Shown here piece after piece: positions 30,117-36,699 of a DNA stretch of 36,699 bases (its first letter is position 1; each line of letters opens with the position of its first letter). Below the pieces are notes generated by a model. The model saw nothing but the letters and a program-made list of their open reading frames with translations. It made no database searches and had not been told where the DNA came from. The DNA comes from Bacteriovoracaceae bacterium UBA4096 (GTDB taxonomy: Bacteria; Bdellovibrionota; Bacteriovoracia; Bacteriovoracales; Bacteriovoracaceae). The DNA is taken from assembly GCA_002381945.1 (NCBI GenBank), contig DFXY01000020.1, positions 1-36,699 on the forward strand, written 5' to 3'. Both the position numbers and the translations under genes were made by a program.

Positions 30117-32060
30117 ATGAGTGATAAAAAGTTTCAAAGATTCGGAAAATATTTAATTTTGGACCACCTGGTTGATGGTGGTATGGCCAAGATTTGTCGT
30201 GCTCGTTATCTGGGTGAGCAGGCCAATAAGATGGTTGCCGTTAAAATGGTTCAGCCACAATTTTCTAATGATGAAGCTTTCGTTCGTATGTTTCAGGATG
30301 AGCTCAACATCACTTTTGGTATGCTCCATCCCAACATCATGCAAGTTTATGACTATGGTAAAACCAATGGTCAGCTTTATACCGCCATGGAATACATTCA
30401 TGGTGCCAACCTAAAACAATATCTTGACCGTCTAAAAGAGAAGAAAGTTGTCTTCCCGGTTGAGATCTCTTGTTTCATTATCTCACAAGTGTGCTTGGGT
30501 CTTCATTATGCTCACACCTTTACGGATAAACTTACCGGAAAACCTTATAACATTGTTCACCGGGATATTTCTCCTCACAACATCATGTTGACCTATGATG
30601 GTGCAGTGAAGGTTATTGACTTTGGTATCGCCAAGGCCAATACCAATTCGGAGGCCACTCAGGCCGGTACGATTAAAGGTAAGCTTTCTTATCTTGCTCC
30701 TGAATACCTTGATGGTCTTGAACTTGATGCTCGTTATGATGAGTTCGCAGTTGGTATTACACTGTGGGAACTTCTTTGTTCAAGAAAGCTCTTTCAGGCC
30801 AATAATGACCTGGCAGTATTAAAACAAATTCAAGCTTGTAAAATCATTCCTCCTTCGGAAATTAATCCATCCGTTCCTAAAGAGCTGGATGCGATTGTGA
30901 TGAAAGCGCTTTCGAAAGATCGCGCTCATCGATATGAAAATCTTGATCAGATGAACCGTGCTTTAGTGCGTTTCCTCTATTCAACGTATCCGGAATTCAA
31001 TGCTTCAGATTTAAAGACTTTTGCAGACGATCTTTTTAAGCAAGAGATTGCCAGTGATCAGGCCAAATTTGTAGAGTACGGTAAGATTGATACCCAGGTT
31101 TATATCGAAGATATGAAGCAGGAAGAGAGTCGAACCGGAAAGATCAGTAAGAAAGACGTCGGTATGAAAACGACCATTACTCCTGAGCGGGAAAAACCTC
31201 GCGAACTGGAGATGACGATTGATCCGATGGAAGTTGAAATTGGTCTTGCTCAAAACCAGAAAGAAAAAACTCAGACACGTAAACTGAATAAAGCAATGCT
31301 TCAGACGGCAAAAGCGACTTCGAGAAATACGAAAGTAAATTCTTCGGGATCGACGATTAAGAATTCGGCCAAGGATAAAACTGGTAGCCGGACCTTATCC
31401 AAAAAAGAATTGGCAAGACAAGAAGAGAAATCCTCTTCATCAATGATCATTTTGATTATCGCAGCATCCTTTGCAGCGGTGGCCTACTTACAAAGTGATA
31501 TGGTTGAGAAGCTGATCGGCCTTAATCTTAAGAAGATGATTCACGGAGAAGACGCAAAAAGAAGCATCTCTTCAGTGGAAACCAAGAAAAAGAATCAAAA
31601 CTCCAGACTTCCAGTACCGGAAACTCAGGGCACTGGAAAAATTATCATGGGCGGAGTGGATATCTCCATGGAAGTCTATGTTAATGGAGTTAAGACAGAG
31701 TACATGGGCCGGCCAATTAAAGCTGACTTGGGTCAGGAAACTGTTGTAGTGGTAAAAAAGCAAGGCTATGTTCCTTACGTTAGTAAAGTAACCTTGTCTA
31801 AAGATAAGAACTCAACAGTGATTAACGTGCCTGAACTTGAACGGGCGAGAATGGGCCTATTAACCACATCGCAGAACTACACTGCTGGTTCCAAGCTCAT
31901 TTATGAAGAGGCCGGTGAACGAATTGAGAGGGATCTGCCTTTCAAAAACCTTGAAATTCCTGAGGGAACTTACCAGGCCCGCGTCGTCAACCCAATTCTT
32001 GGCACTGAGAAGAGAGTTGAATTTGTGATTGAAGAGAATAAGAAACACTTTCTTGAATAG
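30117..32060 (+). CDS. Membrane Ser/Thr protein kinase with PEGA-like sensor domain
   Basis: A 647-residue transmembrane kinase. Kinase domain about 11-285: LVDGGMAKICRAR glycine loop, catalytic K43 in VAVKMV, HRDISPHNIM with D150, DFGIAKA with D168, and KGKLSYLAPEYL in the activation loop. A long Lys/Thr/Ser-rich juxtamembrane linker (about 330-440) carries possible phosphosites. One TM helix about 443-460 (MIILIIAASFAAVAYLQS). Outside: PEGA-like repeat about 503-572 (DISMEVYVNGVKTEYMGRPI, then KQGYVPYVSKVTLS) and a second beta-rich domain to the end. This is the myxobacterial/Bdellovibrio kinase form (HRDxSPxN). Its phosphothreonine output could be read by the FHA protein at 2180-3127. Confidence 0.9.
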   Translation: MSDKKFQRFGKYLILDHLVDGGMAKICRARYLGEQANKMVAVKMVQPQFSNDEAFVRMFQDELNITFGMLHPNIMQVYDYGKTNGQLYTAMEYIHGANLKQYLDRLKEKKVVFPVEISCFIISQVCLGLHYAHTFTDKLTGKPYNIVHRDISPHNIMLTYDGAVKVIDFGIAKANTNSEATQAGTIKGKLSYLAPEYLDGLELDARYDEFAVGITLWELLCSRKLFQANNDLAVLKQIQACKIIPPSEINPSVPKELDAIVMKALSKDRAHRYENLDQMNRALVRFLYSTYPEFNASDLKTFADDLFKQEIASDQAKFVEYGKIDTQVYIEDMKQEESRTGKISKKDVGMKTTITPEREKPRELEMTIDPMEVEIGLAQNQKEKTQTRKLNKAMLQTAKATSRNTKVNSSGSTIKNSAKDKTGSRTLSKKELARQEEKSSSSMIILIIAASFAAVAYLQSDMVEKLIGLNLKKMIHGEDAKRSISSVETKKKNQNSRLPVPETQGTGKIIMGGVDISMEVYVNGVKTEYMGRPIKADLGQETVVVVKKQGYVPYVSKVTLSKDKNSTVINVPELERARMGLLTTSQNYTAGSKLIYEEAGERIERDLPFKNLEIPEGTYQARVVNPILGTEKRVEFVIEENKKHFLE

Positions 32061-32072
32061 CCTTGGAACCTT

Positions 32073-32095
32073 GGCAATTCTTTAACGGAATTGCC
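32073..32095 (+). terminator. Hairpin after the Ser/Thr kinase gene
   Basis: GGCAATTC (32073-32080) and GAATTGCC (32088-32095) with a 7-base loop, 12 bases after the kinase stop. No U tract follows, so a weak or factor-assisted terminator. Confidence 0.35.
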
Positions 32096-32168
32096 GGGGA
32101 AACCTTCTGTAATTTATTGATCTTTATTCTAATTCTGATTTAGAAGATTTGCATGTTAACATTGATAG

Positions 32169-33152
32169 ATGAAAAAACTCTCGACCAAAGGCTTTGGTTT
32201 AATTGAAGCATTGATTGCCACCGCTCTTCTGGGTGGAGTTGCTCTGGGTTTTATGAAGCTGACTGAGAACATGAGTCGAGGGCAGGTGACTTCTGAAACA
32301 AAGATGGAAGGACTAGAGATGAAACGTCTCATATCGACCACTCTTTTGGATAAGGCCGCTTGTGATGCCACCTTCACGGGAAAGGCGATCGGCGCTGATA
32401 TTACGGAAATCAAAAATTCTGCGGGCATTCCGGTCTATGAAATCAATAAGCCTTACGGCGGTAACATGATTAAGATTAAGTCCATGGTCACGAGGGATTT
32501 AAATCAAGTGGGAAGTGACGGGGCCCGGAAAGTGGAGTTTGTCATCGATTTGGAAAAAATTCGCACGCAATCTTACTCACAAGTTAAAGACGCAAAGATT
32601 CAGCTTTTTGTCGTAGCCGATTCACCAACTGGCATCATTATGGGTTGTATTAGTGATGGCCAGAAAATGCTTGAGGCCAATTGTGAATCTCTGGGAGGAA
32701 CCTGGACCGGTATTGCTTGTGATCTGGAAAACTATGTTAAGAAAATCGGTGATACCATGACAGGTAAACTCACCTTGCCGGAGCTGGTTTCAACCGGTCC
32801 GATTAAAATTGGTGGAGGCGGATCTTGTACAGCGGCCCAAGAGGGAAGTCAGCGCTACAATTCTGCCATCAAACAAATGGAATTTTGTAATGGTGTGGCC
32901 TGGGGTGCTTTAGGGGGTGGAGGGATTTCTGAAACGGTGGTGGTTACGGGACCGACATCACCTTGTCGGGGAGCATCCGCGGTAACTTGTCCCGCAGGAT
33001 ATAAGATGACTGGTGGAGGTCATGAGTTTGCGGGCTCATGTGGATGTGGTGAAGAACATCGATTCCCAGTTTATAGTAAGCCCAATGGTAACGGTTGGAT
33101 CTCAACTGTTGAATGTGCTTACAACCGTGCCTATGCGGTTTGTGTGAAGTGA
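32169..33152 (+). CDS. Type IV prepilin-like protein with tail-fibre-like motif and Cys-rich end
   Basis: A 327-residue protein. The N-terminus is a class III signal: KKLSTKGFGLIEALIATALL, cleaved after G8 by prepilin peptidase, giving F1 and E5 of a pilin helix (about 9-30). Residues about 30-190 are a pseudopilin-like globular region with C in KAACDATF and GCISDG. At 194-201 GDTMTGKL matches the repeat motif known from phage tail fibres, followed by LTLPELVSTGPIKIGGGGSC. The C-terminal 90 residues are Gly/Cys rich (PAGYKMTGGGHEFAGSCGCG, and VECAYNRAYAVCVK). I infer a minor pilin or surface adhesin. Fused pilin and fibre elements are unusual. Its stop abuts the convergent PSRP gene. Confidence 0.7.
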   Translation: MKKLSTKGFGLIEALIATALLGGVALGFMKLTENMSRGQVTSETKMEGLEMKRLISTTLLDKAACDATFTGKAIGADITEIKNSAGIPVYEINKPYGGNMIKIKSMVTRDLNQVGSDGARKVEFVIDLEKIRTQSYSQVKDAKIQLFVVADSPTGIIMGCISDGQKMLEANCESLGGTWTGIACDLENYVKKIGDTMTGKLTLPELVSTGPIKIGGGGSCTAAQEGSQRYNSAIKQMEFCNGVAWGALGGGGISETVVVTGPTSPCRGASAVTCPAGYKMTGGGHEFAGSCGCGEEHRFPVYSKPNGNGWISTVECAYNRAYAVCVK

Positions 33153-34034
33153 TTATTTTTCCGGTTTTTCTTCCGGAGTATCAAAACGTTTAGACTGCTT
33201 GAAACGATTGACTTTTCTCATGTTGAGCAGTTTGATGATTTCCGCTGCCGTTTCTTCCAGGGCCTTTCCAGTGACATTAAAAATCGGCCATCGTTTATTC
33301 TCAGCAAAAATACGATTGGCCCATTCAATTTCTTCCACCACTTTATTCATGTCAGCGTAGTCGCCTTCATCGTTGGAGAGTCCCAAACGATTTAAGCGGT
33401 TCTTACGGATTTGAAAAAGAGCATCGGAATCAATGGTTAATCCAAAAATTTTTCGTTGATCGATCTGGAAAATTTTTTCAGGCAGAGGCACACCCATCAC
33501 GATGGGAACGTTGACCGTTTTAATTCCTTCTAAAGAGAGATACATGGAAAGAGGGGTCTTGGAAGTTCGAGAGATTCCCACCAGGACCACGTCAGCTTCT
33601 TCCAGCGAATTTATATTTCTTCCATCATCATGGTTGAGGGTGAATTCGATGGCCGCGACTCGTTTAAAATACTGATCATTAACCGCATGCAATAGACCTG
33701 GCTGATAATTTGGTTCTGCTTCAAAGAAGTTTGAGAAAGTGGTTAAGAGTGGTCCTATGACATCGACTGAGCGCACATGATCGCGCTTGGAGAGTTCTGC
33801 GATATAGGCCCTAAGCTCGACTGAAACGATAGTGTAAACCACGATGTCATGATGAATGGCGGCTTCTTGAAAAATGGCATCAATCTGCTCACGGGAACGA
33901 ATATTTTTATAACGAGTGAAGAAAATCTCTTTATCCTGAAACTGAGTCATGGCCGCACGAGTAATGGCGGATGCGGTTTCACCGGTTCCATCTGAAATCA
34001 CGATGACTTTTAACTTATCATTGGCTTGCATCAT
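33153..34034 (-). CDS. PSRP-type bifunctional kinase/phosphorylase (PPDK or PEP-synthase regulator)
   Basis: A 293-residue protein of the DUF299 family. VIVISDGTGETASAITRAA opens it, then SVDVIGPLLTTFSNFF, and the characteristic nucleotide loop VGISRTSKTPLSMYLS, then NVPIVMGVPLPEKIF, the IFGLTIDSDALFQIRKNRL segment and IEWANRIFAENKRWPIFNVTGKA. Family members phosphorylate and dephosphorylate a Thr on pyruvate phosphate dikinase or PEP synthetase, using ADP and Pi, and thus gate the pyruvate-PEP step. The target enzyme is not encoded in this window, so the exact name (PpsR or PDRP1) stays open. The start is one of two adjacent ATGs. Confidence 0.88.
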   Translation of the reverse strand: MMQANDKLKVIVISDGTGETASAITRAAMTQFQDKEIFFTRYKNIRSREQIDAIFQEAAIHHDIVVYTIVSVELRAYIAELSKRDHVRSVDVIGPLLTTFSNFFEAEPNYQPGLLHAVNDQYFKRVAAIEFTLNHDDGRNINSLEEADVVLVGISRTSKTPLSMYLSLEGIKTVNVPIVMGVPLPEKIFQIDQRKIFGLTIDSDALFQIRKNRLNRLGLSNDEGDYADMNKVVEEIEWANRIFAENKRWPIFNVTGKALEETAAEIIKLLNMRKVNRFKQSKRFDTPEEKPEK

Positions 34035-34131
34035 AGCTTTTCTCTATAGGCCGATAGCTATTCTCTATTTGCCCTAATTGGTTTTGGTACTAAAATAAGC
34101 ACAGGATTATTTTACTAAAGAGGGAGTTCAA

Positions 34132-35163
34132 ATGCACCTAAGAAAAACCTTATTCGGACTAATGGCCCTATCATCATTATCCGCCTTTGCTGAATTTAAG
34201 GCCCTGCCCGATACTCCACCCATTCCGGCCGATAACCCACAAACTCCGGCCAAAATCGAACTCGGTAAAATGCTTTTCTTCGATCCTCGTCTCTCGATGG
34301 ACGGAACCATCTCCTGTAACTCTTGCCACAACGTCATGTTCCACGGCGGCGACGGCCGTCCCGTTGGTGCCGGTATCCACGGTCAGCGTGGCGGACGCGG
34401 TTCTCCCACAGTCTGGAACTCAGCTTATCTCACCGTCCAATTCTGGGACGGCCGGGCCGCAAGTTTAGAAGAGCAGGCCTTGGGCCCTCTTATCAATTCA
34501 GTTGAAATGGGTATGACTAGTCACGATCTGGTGATTGATCGTATTAACCAAATTCCGGGTTATATCCAGGCCTTCCAAAAAGTTTTCCCAAAAGAACCAA
34601 GACCTACCATCAAGAACGCTGCTAAAGCGATTGCCGCTTATGAGCGCACATTGATCACTCCTAATTCACCTTTTGATAAATATATGAAGGGTAACAAGAA
34701 GGCATTAAACGCCCAGCAAATCCGCGGTATGAAACTTGTCGATGAGATCGGTTGTACTTCTTGCCACACTGGTGTGAATTTCGCCGGCGATGGTTTCAAA
34801 ATGGGCGAAGGAAACTACCAGCCATTCCCACAAATCCCCGGTTCAAAGTATGACAAGATGTACGACCTCACTTCTGATCTTGGCCGCTACGAAGTCACAA
34901 AAAAGGCCGATGATAAAAATCACTGGCGAGTACCAACCTGGAGAAACATCGCTATCACCGCTCCTTACTTCCACAACGGAAAAGTAAAGACCTTGGATGA
35001 AGCAGTAAGAGTTATGGCCAAGACTCAACTTGATATGGATCTAAAAGATAATCAGGTTGCAGATATTGTGGCCTTCTTGAACGCTCTGACTGGAGAGTTC
35101 CCGAAGCAGACGATGCCGATGTTACCGAATACTGTGAATCATTCCATCACACCTGAACCGTAA
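34132..35163 (+). CDS. Di-haem cytochrome c peroxidase
   Basis: A 343-residue exported protein, length usual for bacterial CcpA/MacA. Signal peptide MHLRKTLFGLMALSSLSAFA. Two haem c sites: CNSCH (C62, C65, H66; low-potential peroxidatic haem) and CTSCH (C208, C211, H212; high-potential haem). Family landmarks are GKMLFFDPRLSMDGTISC, GRGSPTVWNSAYLTVQFWDG and WRVPTWRNIAITAPYFHNG. It reduces H2O2 in the periplasm using electrons from c-type carriers. GAGGGAG precedes the ATG; the gene is alone. Good fit to oxidative-stress defence. Confidence 0.94.
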   Translation: MHLRKTLFGLMALSSLSAFAEFKALPDTPPIPADNPQTPAKIELGKMLFFDPRLSMDGTISCNSCHNVMFHGGDGRPVGAGIHGQRGGRGSPTVWNSAYLTVQFWDGRAASLEEQALGPLINSVEMGMTSHDLVIDRINQIPGYIQAFQKVFPKEPRPTIKNAAKAIAAYERTLITPNSPFDKYMKGNKKALNAQQIRGMKLVDEIGCTSCHTGVNFAGDGFKMGEGNYQPFPQIPGSKYDKMYDLTSDLGRYEVTKKADDKNHWRVPTWRNIAITAPYFHNGKVKTLDEAVRVMAKTQLDMDLKDNQVADIVAFLNALTGEFPKQTMPMLPNTVNHSITPEP

Positions 35164-35189
35164 AGGTTCCAACACACTTTTACGTAAAC

Positions 35190-35230
35190 ACCATGTCATA
35201 AGAAAGAATATTTTAATTTTATGGCATGGT
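35190..35230. terminator. Inverted repeat between peroxidase and miaA
   Basis: ACCATGTCATAA (35190-35201) pairs with TTATGGCATGGT (35219-35230), 12 pairs with one G-U, and an AT-rich 17-base loop. It lies between convergent genes, where a shared terminator is expected, but U tracts outside the stem are weak. Confidence 0.4.
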
Positions 35231-35236
35231 ACTTAT

Positions 35237-36172
35237 TTAAATGAATCTTTTAATCATCTCGAAAATTTCCACTTTATCCTTCAACGGATGAAACGATTCC
35301 TTAGATAAATCCCTCTTAAACCAAGTCCTCTGCGCCTTCGCTAACTGCCTGGTTGAAATAATAATCCTCTCCCGGCACTCTTCCAGCGTTGAATACACAC
35401 CTTGAACGTAATCCAAAACTTCTTTATACCCAATACTCTGTAAAGGCTTCTCATCTCCAGTAAACCCTTGTTTGAGAAGCTCGTTTACTTCTTCGAGAAG
35501 ACCGCCATTAAGCATGCGATCAGTTCTTCTTTCGATGATTTTTATATGCTCATCTTTTGGAAGATCGAGGTAGATGTGCAGGATCTCCCAGTTGTGGATG
35601 GTGACTTGTTCTAGTTTTTGGTTGGATTCATCTTTTTGGGCCCGGGCCTCGGAGAGAGGAGAGCCGGTGGTCCAGAAGTGTTCGACGGCGCGGCGGACGC
35701 GGTAATGATCATTGGCGTGGTAGCGCTCGAAACTTTTTTGGTCGTGGGTCTCCAGGATTTTTAAGAAAGGATCGATACCTTCCTTTTCGTAGAGTTCGTT
35801 TGATTTGGTGGTAATCTCATTAGGAGTGGTGGGGGAATCGTACATGCCTTTTAAGAGGGCCTGGAGATAAAAGCCGCTACCACCTACGAGATAGACTATT
35901 TTATTCTCTGATAGGAGTTTTTCGATGACGGGTAGTGCTTCACGGGCGTAGTCGGCTGCATTCATTGGATGACTTATGCTTCTCACATCTATCATGTGAT
36001 GAGGCACGGACTTTTGCTCTTGAGGTGTGGGCTTGGCGGTGCCGATATTGATTTCTTTATAGAGAAGAAGAGAGTCGAAGTTTACGACTTCGCCGCCAAA
36101 GGTTTCGGCGAGTTCAACCGCCAGGTCTGTTTTTCCTGAGGCCGTGGGTCCTGATATAACGATGACCTTCAT
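35237..36172 (-). CDS. miaA: tRNA dimethylallyltransferase
   Basis: A 311-residue enzyme of family length that adds a dimethylallyl group to A37 of tRNAs reading UNN codons. P-loop GPTASGKTDLAVELA (about 7-21), FDSLLLYKEINIGTAKPTPQE (in most homologues DSxQxY; here Leu in place of Gln), PHHMIDVRS, VGGSGFYLQALLKGMYDSPT and RRTDRMLNGGLLEEV are all present, and QSIGYKEVLDYVQG then STRQLAKAQRTWF. It begins inside the stop of the upstream gene (ATGA), the classical mutL-miaA coupling. The Gln-to-Leu change is a point to note but the enzyme is otherwise complete. Confidence 0.96.
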   Translation of the reverse strand: MKVIVISGPTASGKTDLAVELAETFGGEVVNFDSLLLYKEINIGTAKPTPQEQKSVPHHMIDVRSISHPMNAADYAREALPVIEKLLSENKIVYLVGGSGFYLQALLKGMYDSPTTPNEITTKSNELYEKEGIDPFLKILETHDQKSFERYHANDHYRVRRAVEHFWTTGSPLSEARAQKDESNQKLEQVTIHNWEILHIYLDLPKDEHIKIIERRTDRMLNGGLLEEVNELLKQGFTGDEKPLQSIGYKEVLDYVQGVYSTLEECRERIIISTRQLAKAQRTWFKRDLSKESFHPLKDKVEIFEMIKRFI

Positions 36173-36699
36173 TTTAGTTTTTCTCGAAGTAGAGTCGCGA
36201 GATCGAGTGCAATTTTTTTAGAGATAAGTTCATCGATGGGAAAGAAAGAGAGCATGTCTTCCCATGTGGTTTGAGACCAATCGGATGGATTGATTTCCAT
36301 CAGAGAGAAGGATTTTTCAGAGATCAGGCATTGGATGACTTCTTTTAAAGGGAAGCCATTCATCCATTCAGGAATGCCTCTTAAGACTAAGGTATCCGCA
36401 CCCAAAAATTCGATTTCAACTCCACTGGTTAAAAGTTCCTGGAGGATTTCAGTTTTTATATTTTTAGAAGCGAAAGGTTCGCTGACTAAAAGTGGGATGG
36501 TAAGCGCTGGCGTTTTTAGTTTGCTTCGAGTGTAGAACTCAAGGAGCTTAGTGGAGGATATGGCCAGCCACAAGTTCTCAGATTTTTTTAAGAAAGAGTT
36601 TCCAATCCAGATTAAGTCATCATTTGAAGGCAGGGGGAGATTATGAGGGGAGAATAATCCCTCCATATTGTACTCATGTCGTTCTTGCTGAAGCGTTGG
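36169..36699 (-). CDS. mutL: Probable 3' end of mutL (DNA mismatch repair), partial
   Basis: The frame is open to the window edge (PTLQQERHEYNM precedes the first ATG), so this is the C-terminal piece of a longer gene. It matches a MutL C-terminal dimerisation domain in pattern: WIGNSFLKKSENLWLAISST, TIPLLVSEPFASKNIKTEIL, then SGVEIEFLGADTLVLRGIPE and the closing SWEDMLSFF helix region. Position directly in front of miaA, overlapping by four bases, is the conserved mutL-miaA order. The DQHAxHE endonuclease motif is absent; the corresponding site reads ISSTKLLEF, as in MutL proteins without nuclease activity. Call rests on order and weak sequence pattern. Confidence 0.6.
   Translation of the reverse strand, partial: PTLQQERHEYNMEGLFSPHNLPLPSNDDLIWIGNSFLKKSENLWLAISSTKLLEFYTRSKLKTPALTIPLLVSEPFASKNIKTEILQELLTSGVEIEFLGADTLVLRGIPEWMNGFPLKEVIQCLISEKSFSLMEINPSDWSQTTWEDMLSFFPIDELISKKIALDLATLLREKLK

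Noticed and set aside
34060..34131. Sigma-28-like GCCGATAG upstream of the peroxidase gene
   Set aside because: No -35-like sequence at the required distance on either strand.
1..36699. rRNA, tRNA, CRISPR array, transposase or phage gene cluster
   Set aside because: None seen on reading both strands; intergenic gaps are short and filled with leaders and hairpins.

Overview
The window reads as chromosomal DNA of a moderately AT-rich Gram-negative bacterium, most likely a member of the Bdellovibrionota (Bacteriovorax/Peredibacter-like). This is an inference from gene content: many exported lipoproteins and outer-membrane proteins, FHA and PEGA-type Ser/Thr kinase signalling, GYF-PilZ proteins, a bacterial elicitor-type transglutaminase, a B12-type MerR regulator and beta-oxidation genes. 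I see no rRNA, tRNA, CRISPR, insertion sequence or prophage, and no gene-free stretch above about 210 bases. Coding density is high; stop/start overlaps of the form TAATG or ATGA recur.

Layout. 35-1991: a BON-domain protein, then a TetR regulator / SRPBCC / YCII cassette with a palindromic operator candidate in front and a long perfect hairpin behind. 2180-4492: membrane FHA protein, exported 2H phosphoesterase, and a CAT-fold acyltransferase. 4393-4707 (minus): an open stretch that looks like a decayed coding sequence. 4659-6363: small outer-membrane barrel, lipoprotein, DUF4156-like lipoprotein. 6434-10030: tight operon of an outer-membrane channel, a small phosphate-binding-like periplasmic protein and a HAMP-GAF histidine kinase. 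10016-12947: cobalamin-binding MerR regulator divergent from acetyl-CoA synthetase. 13002-15263: GFA protein, Rnk/GreA-C-like protein, secreted transglutaminase. 15402-17809: lemA-TPM-TPM operon and rpsT. 17971-20754: hbd, crotonase and acyl-CoA dehydrogenase. 20854-22107: histone-H1-like Lys/Ala/Pro-tailed protein with a zinc-finger-like motif. 22139-23883: lytic-transglycosylase-like protein and two unknowns. 23987-26250: thiolase coupled to a cyclic-nucleotide-binding-domain protein. 26257-27663: von Willebrand A lipoprotein. 27816-30015: GYF-GYF-PilZ protein, alpha/beta hydrolase, lipoprotein. 30117-32060: Ser/Thr kinase with PEGA-like domain. 32169-33152: prepilin with a tail-fibre-like motif. 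33153-36699: PSRP-type regulatory kinase, di-haem peroxidase, miaA and the 3' end of a probable mutL.

How it fits together. acs, hbd, crotonase, acyl-CoA dehydrogenase and thiolase together cover acetate activation and fatty-acid oxidation to acetyl-CoA, and the PSRP protein would tune PEP/pyruvate interconversion: a lipid- and acetate-consuming metabolism. The signalling genes (orphan histidine kinase, Ser/Thr kinase, FHA, PilZ, cNMP-binding) and the exported enzymes (transglutaminase, lytic transglycosylase, 2H phosphoesterase, VWA lipoprotein, modular prepilin) suit a bacterium that handles other cells or their envelopes. The best candidates for something undescribed are the channel/binding-protein/kinase operon, the CarH-like regulator that lacks the photochemical Trp-His pair, the prepilin with a tail-fibre-like module, the histone-tail/zinc-finger protein, and two leader hairpins that bury ribosome binding sites.
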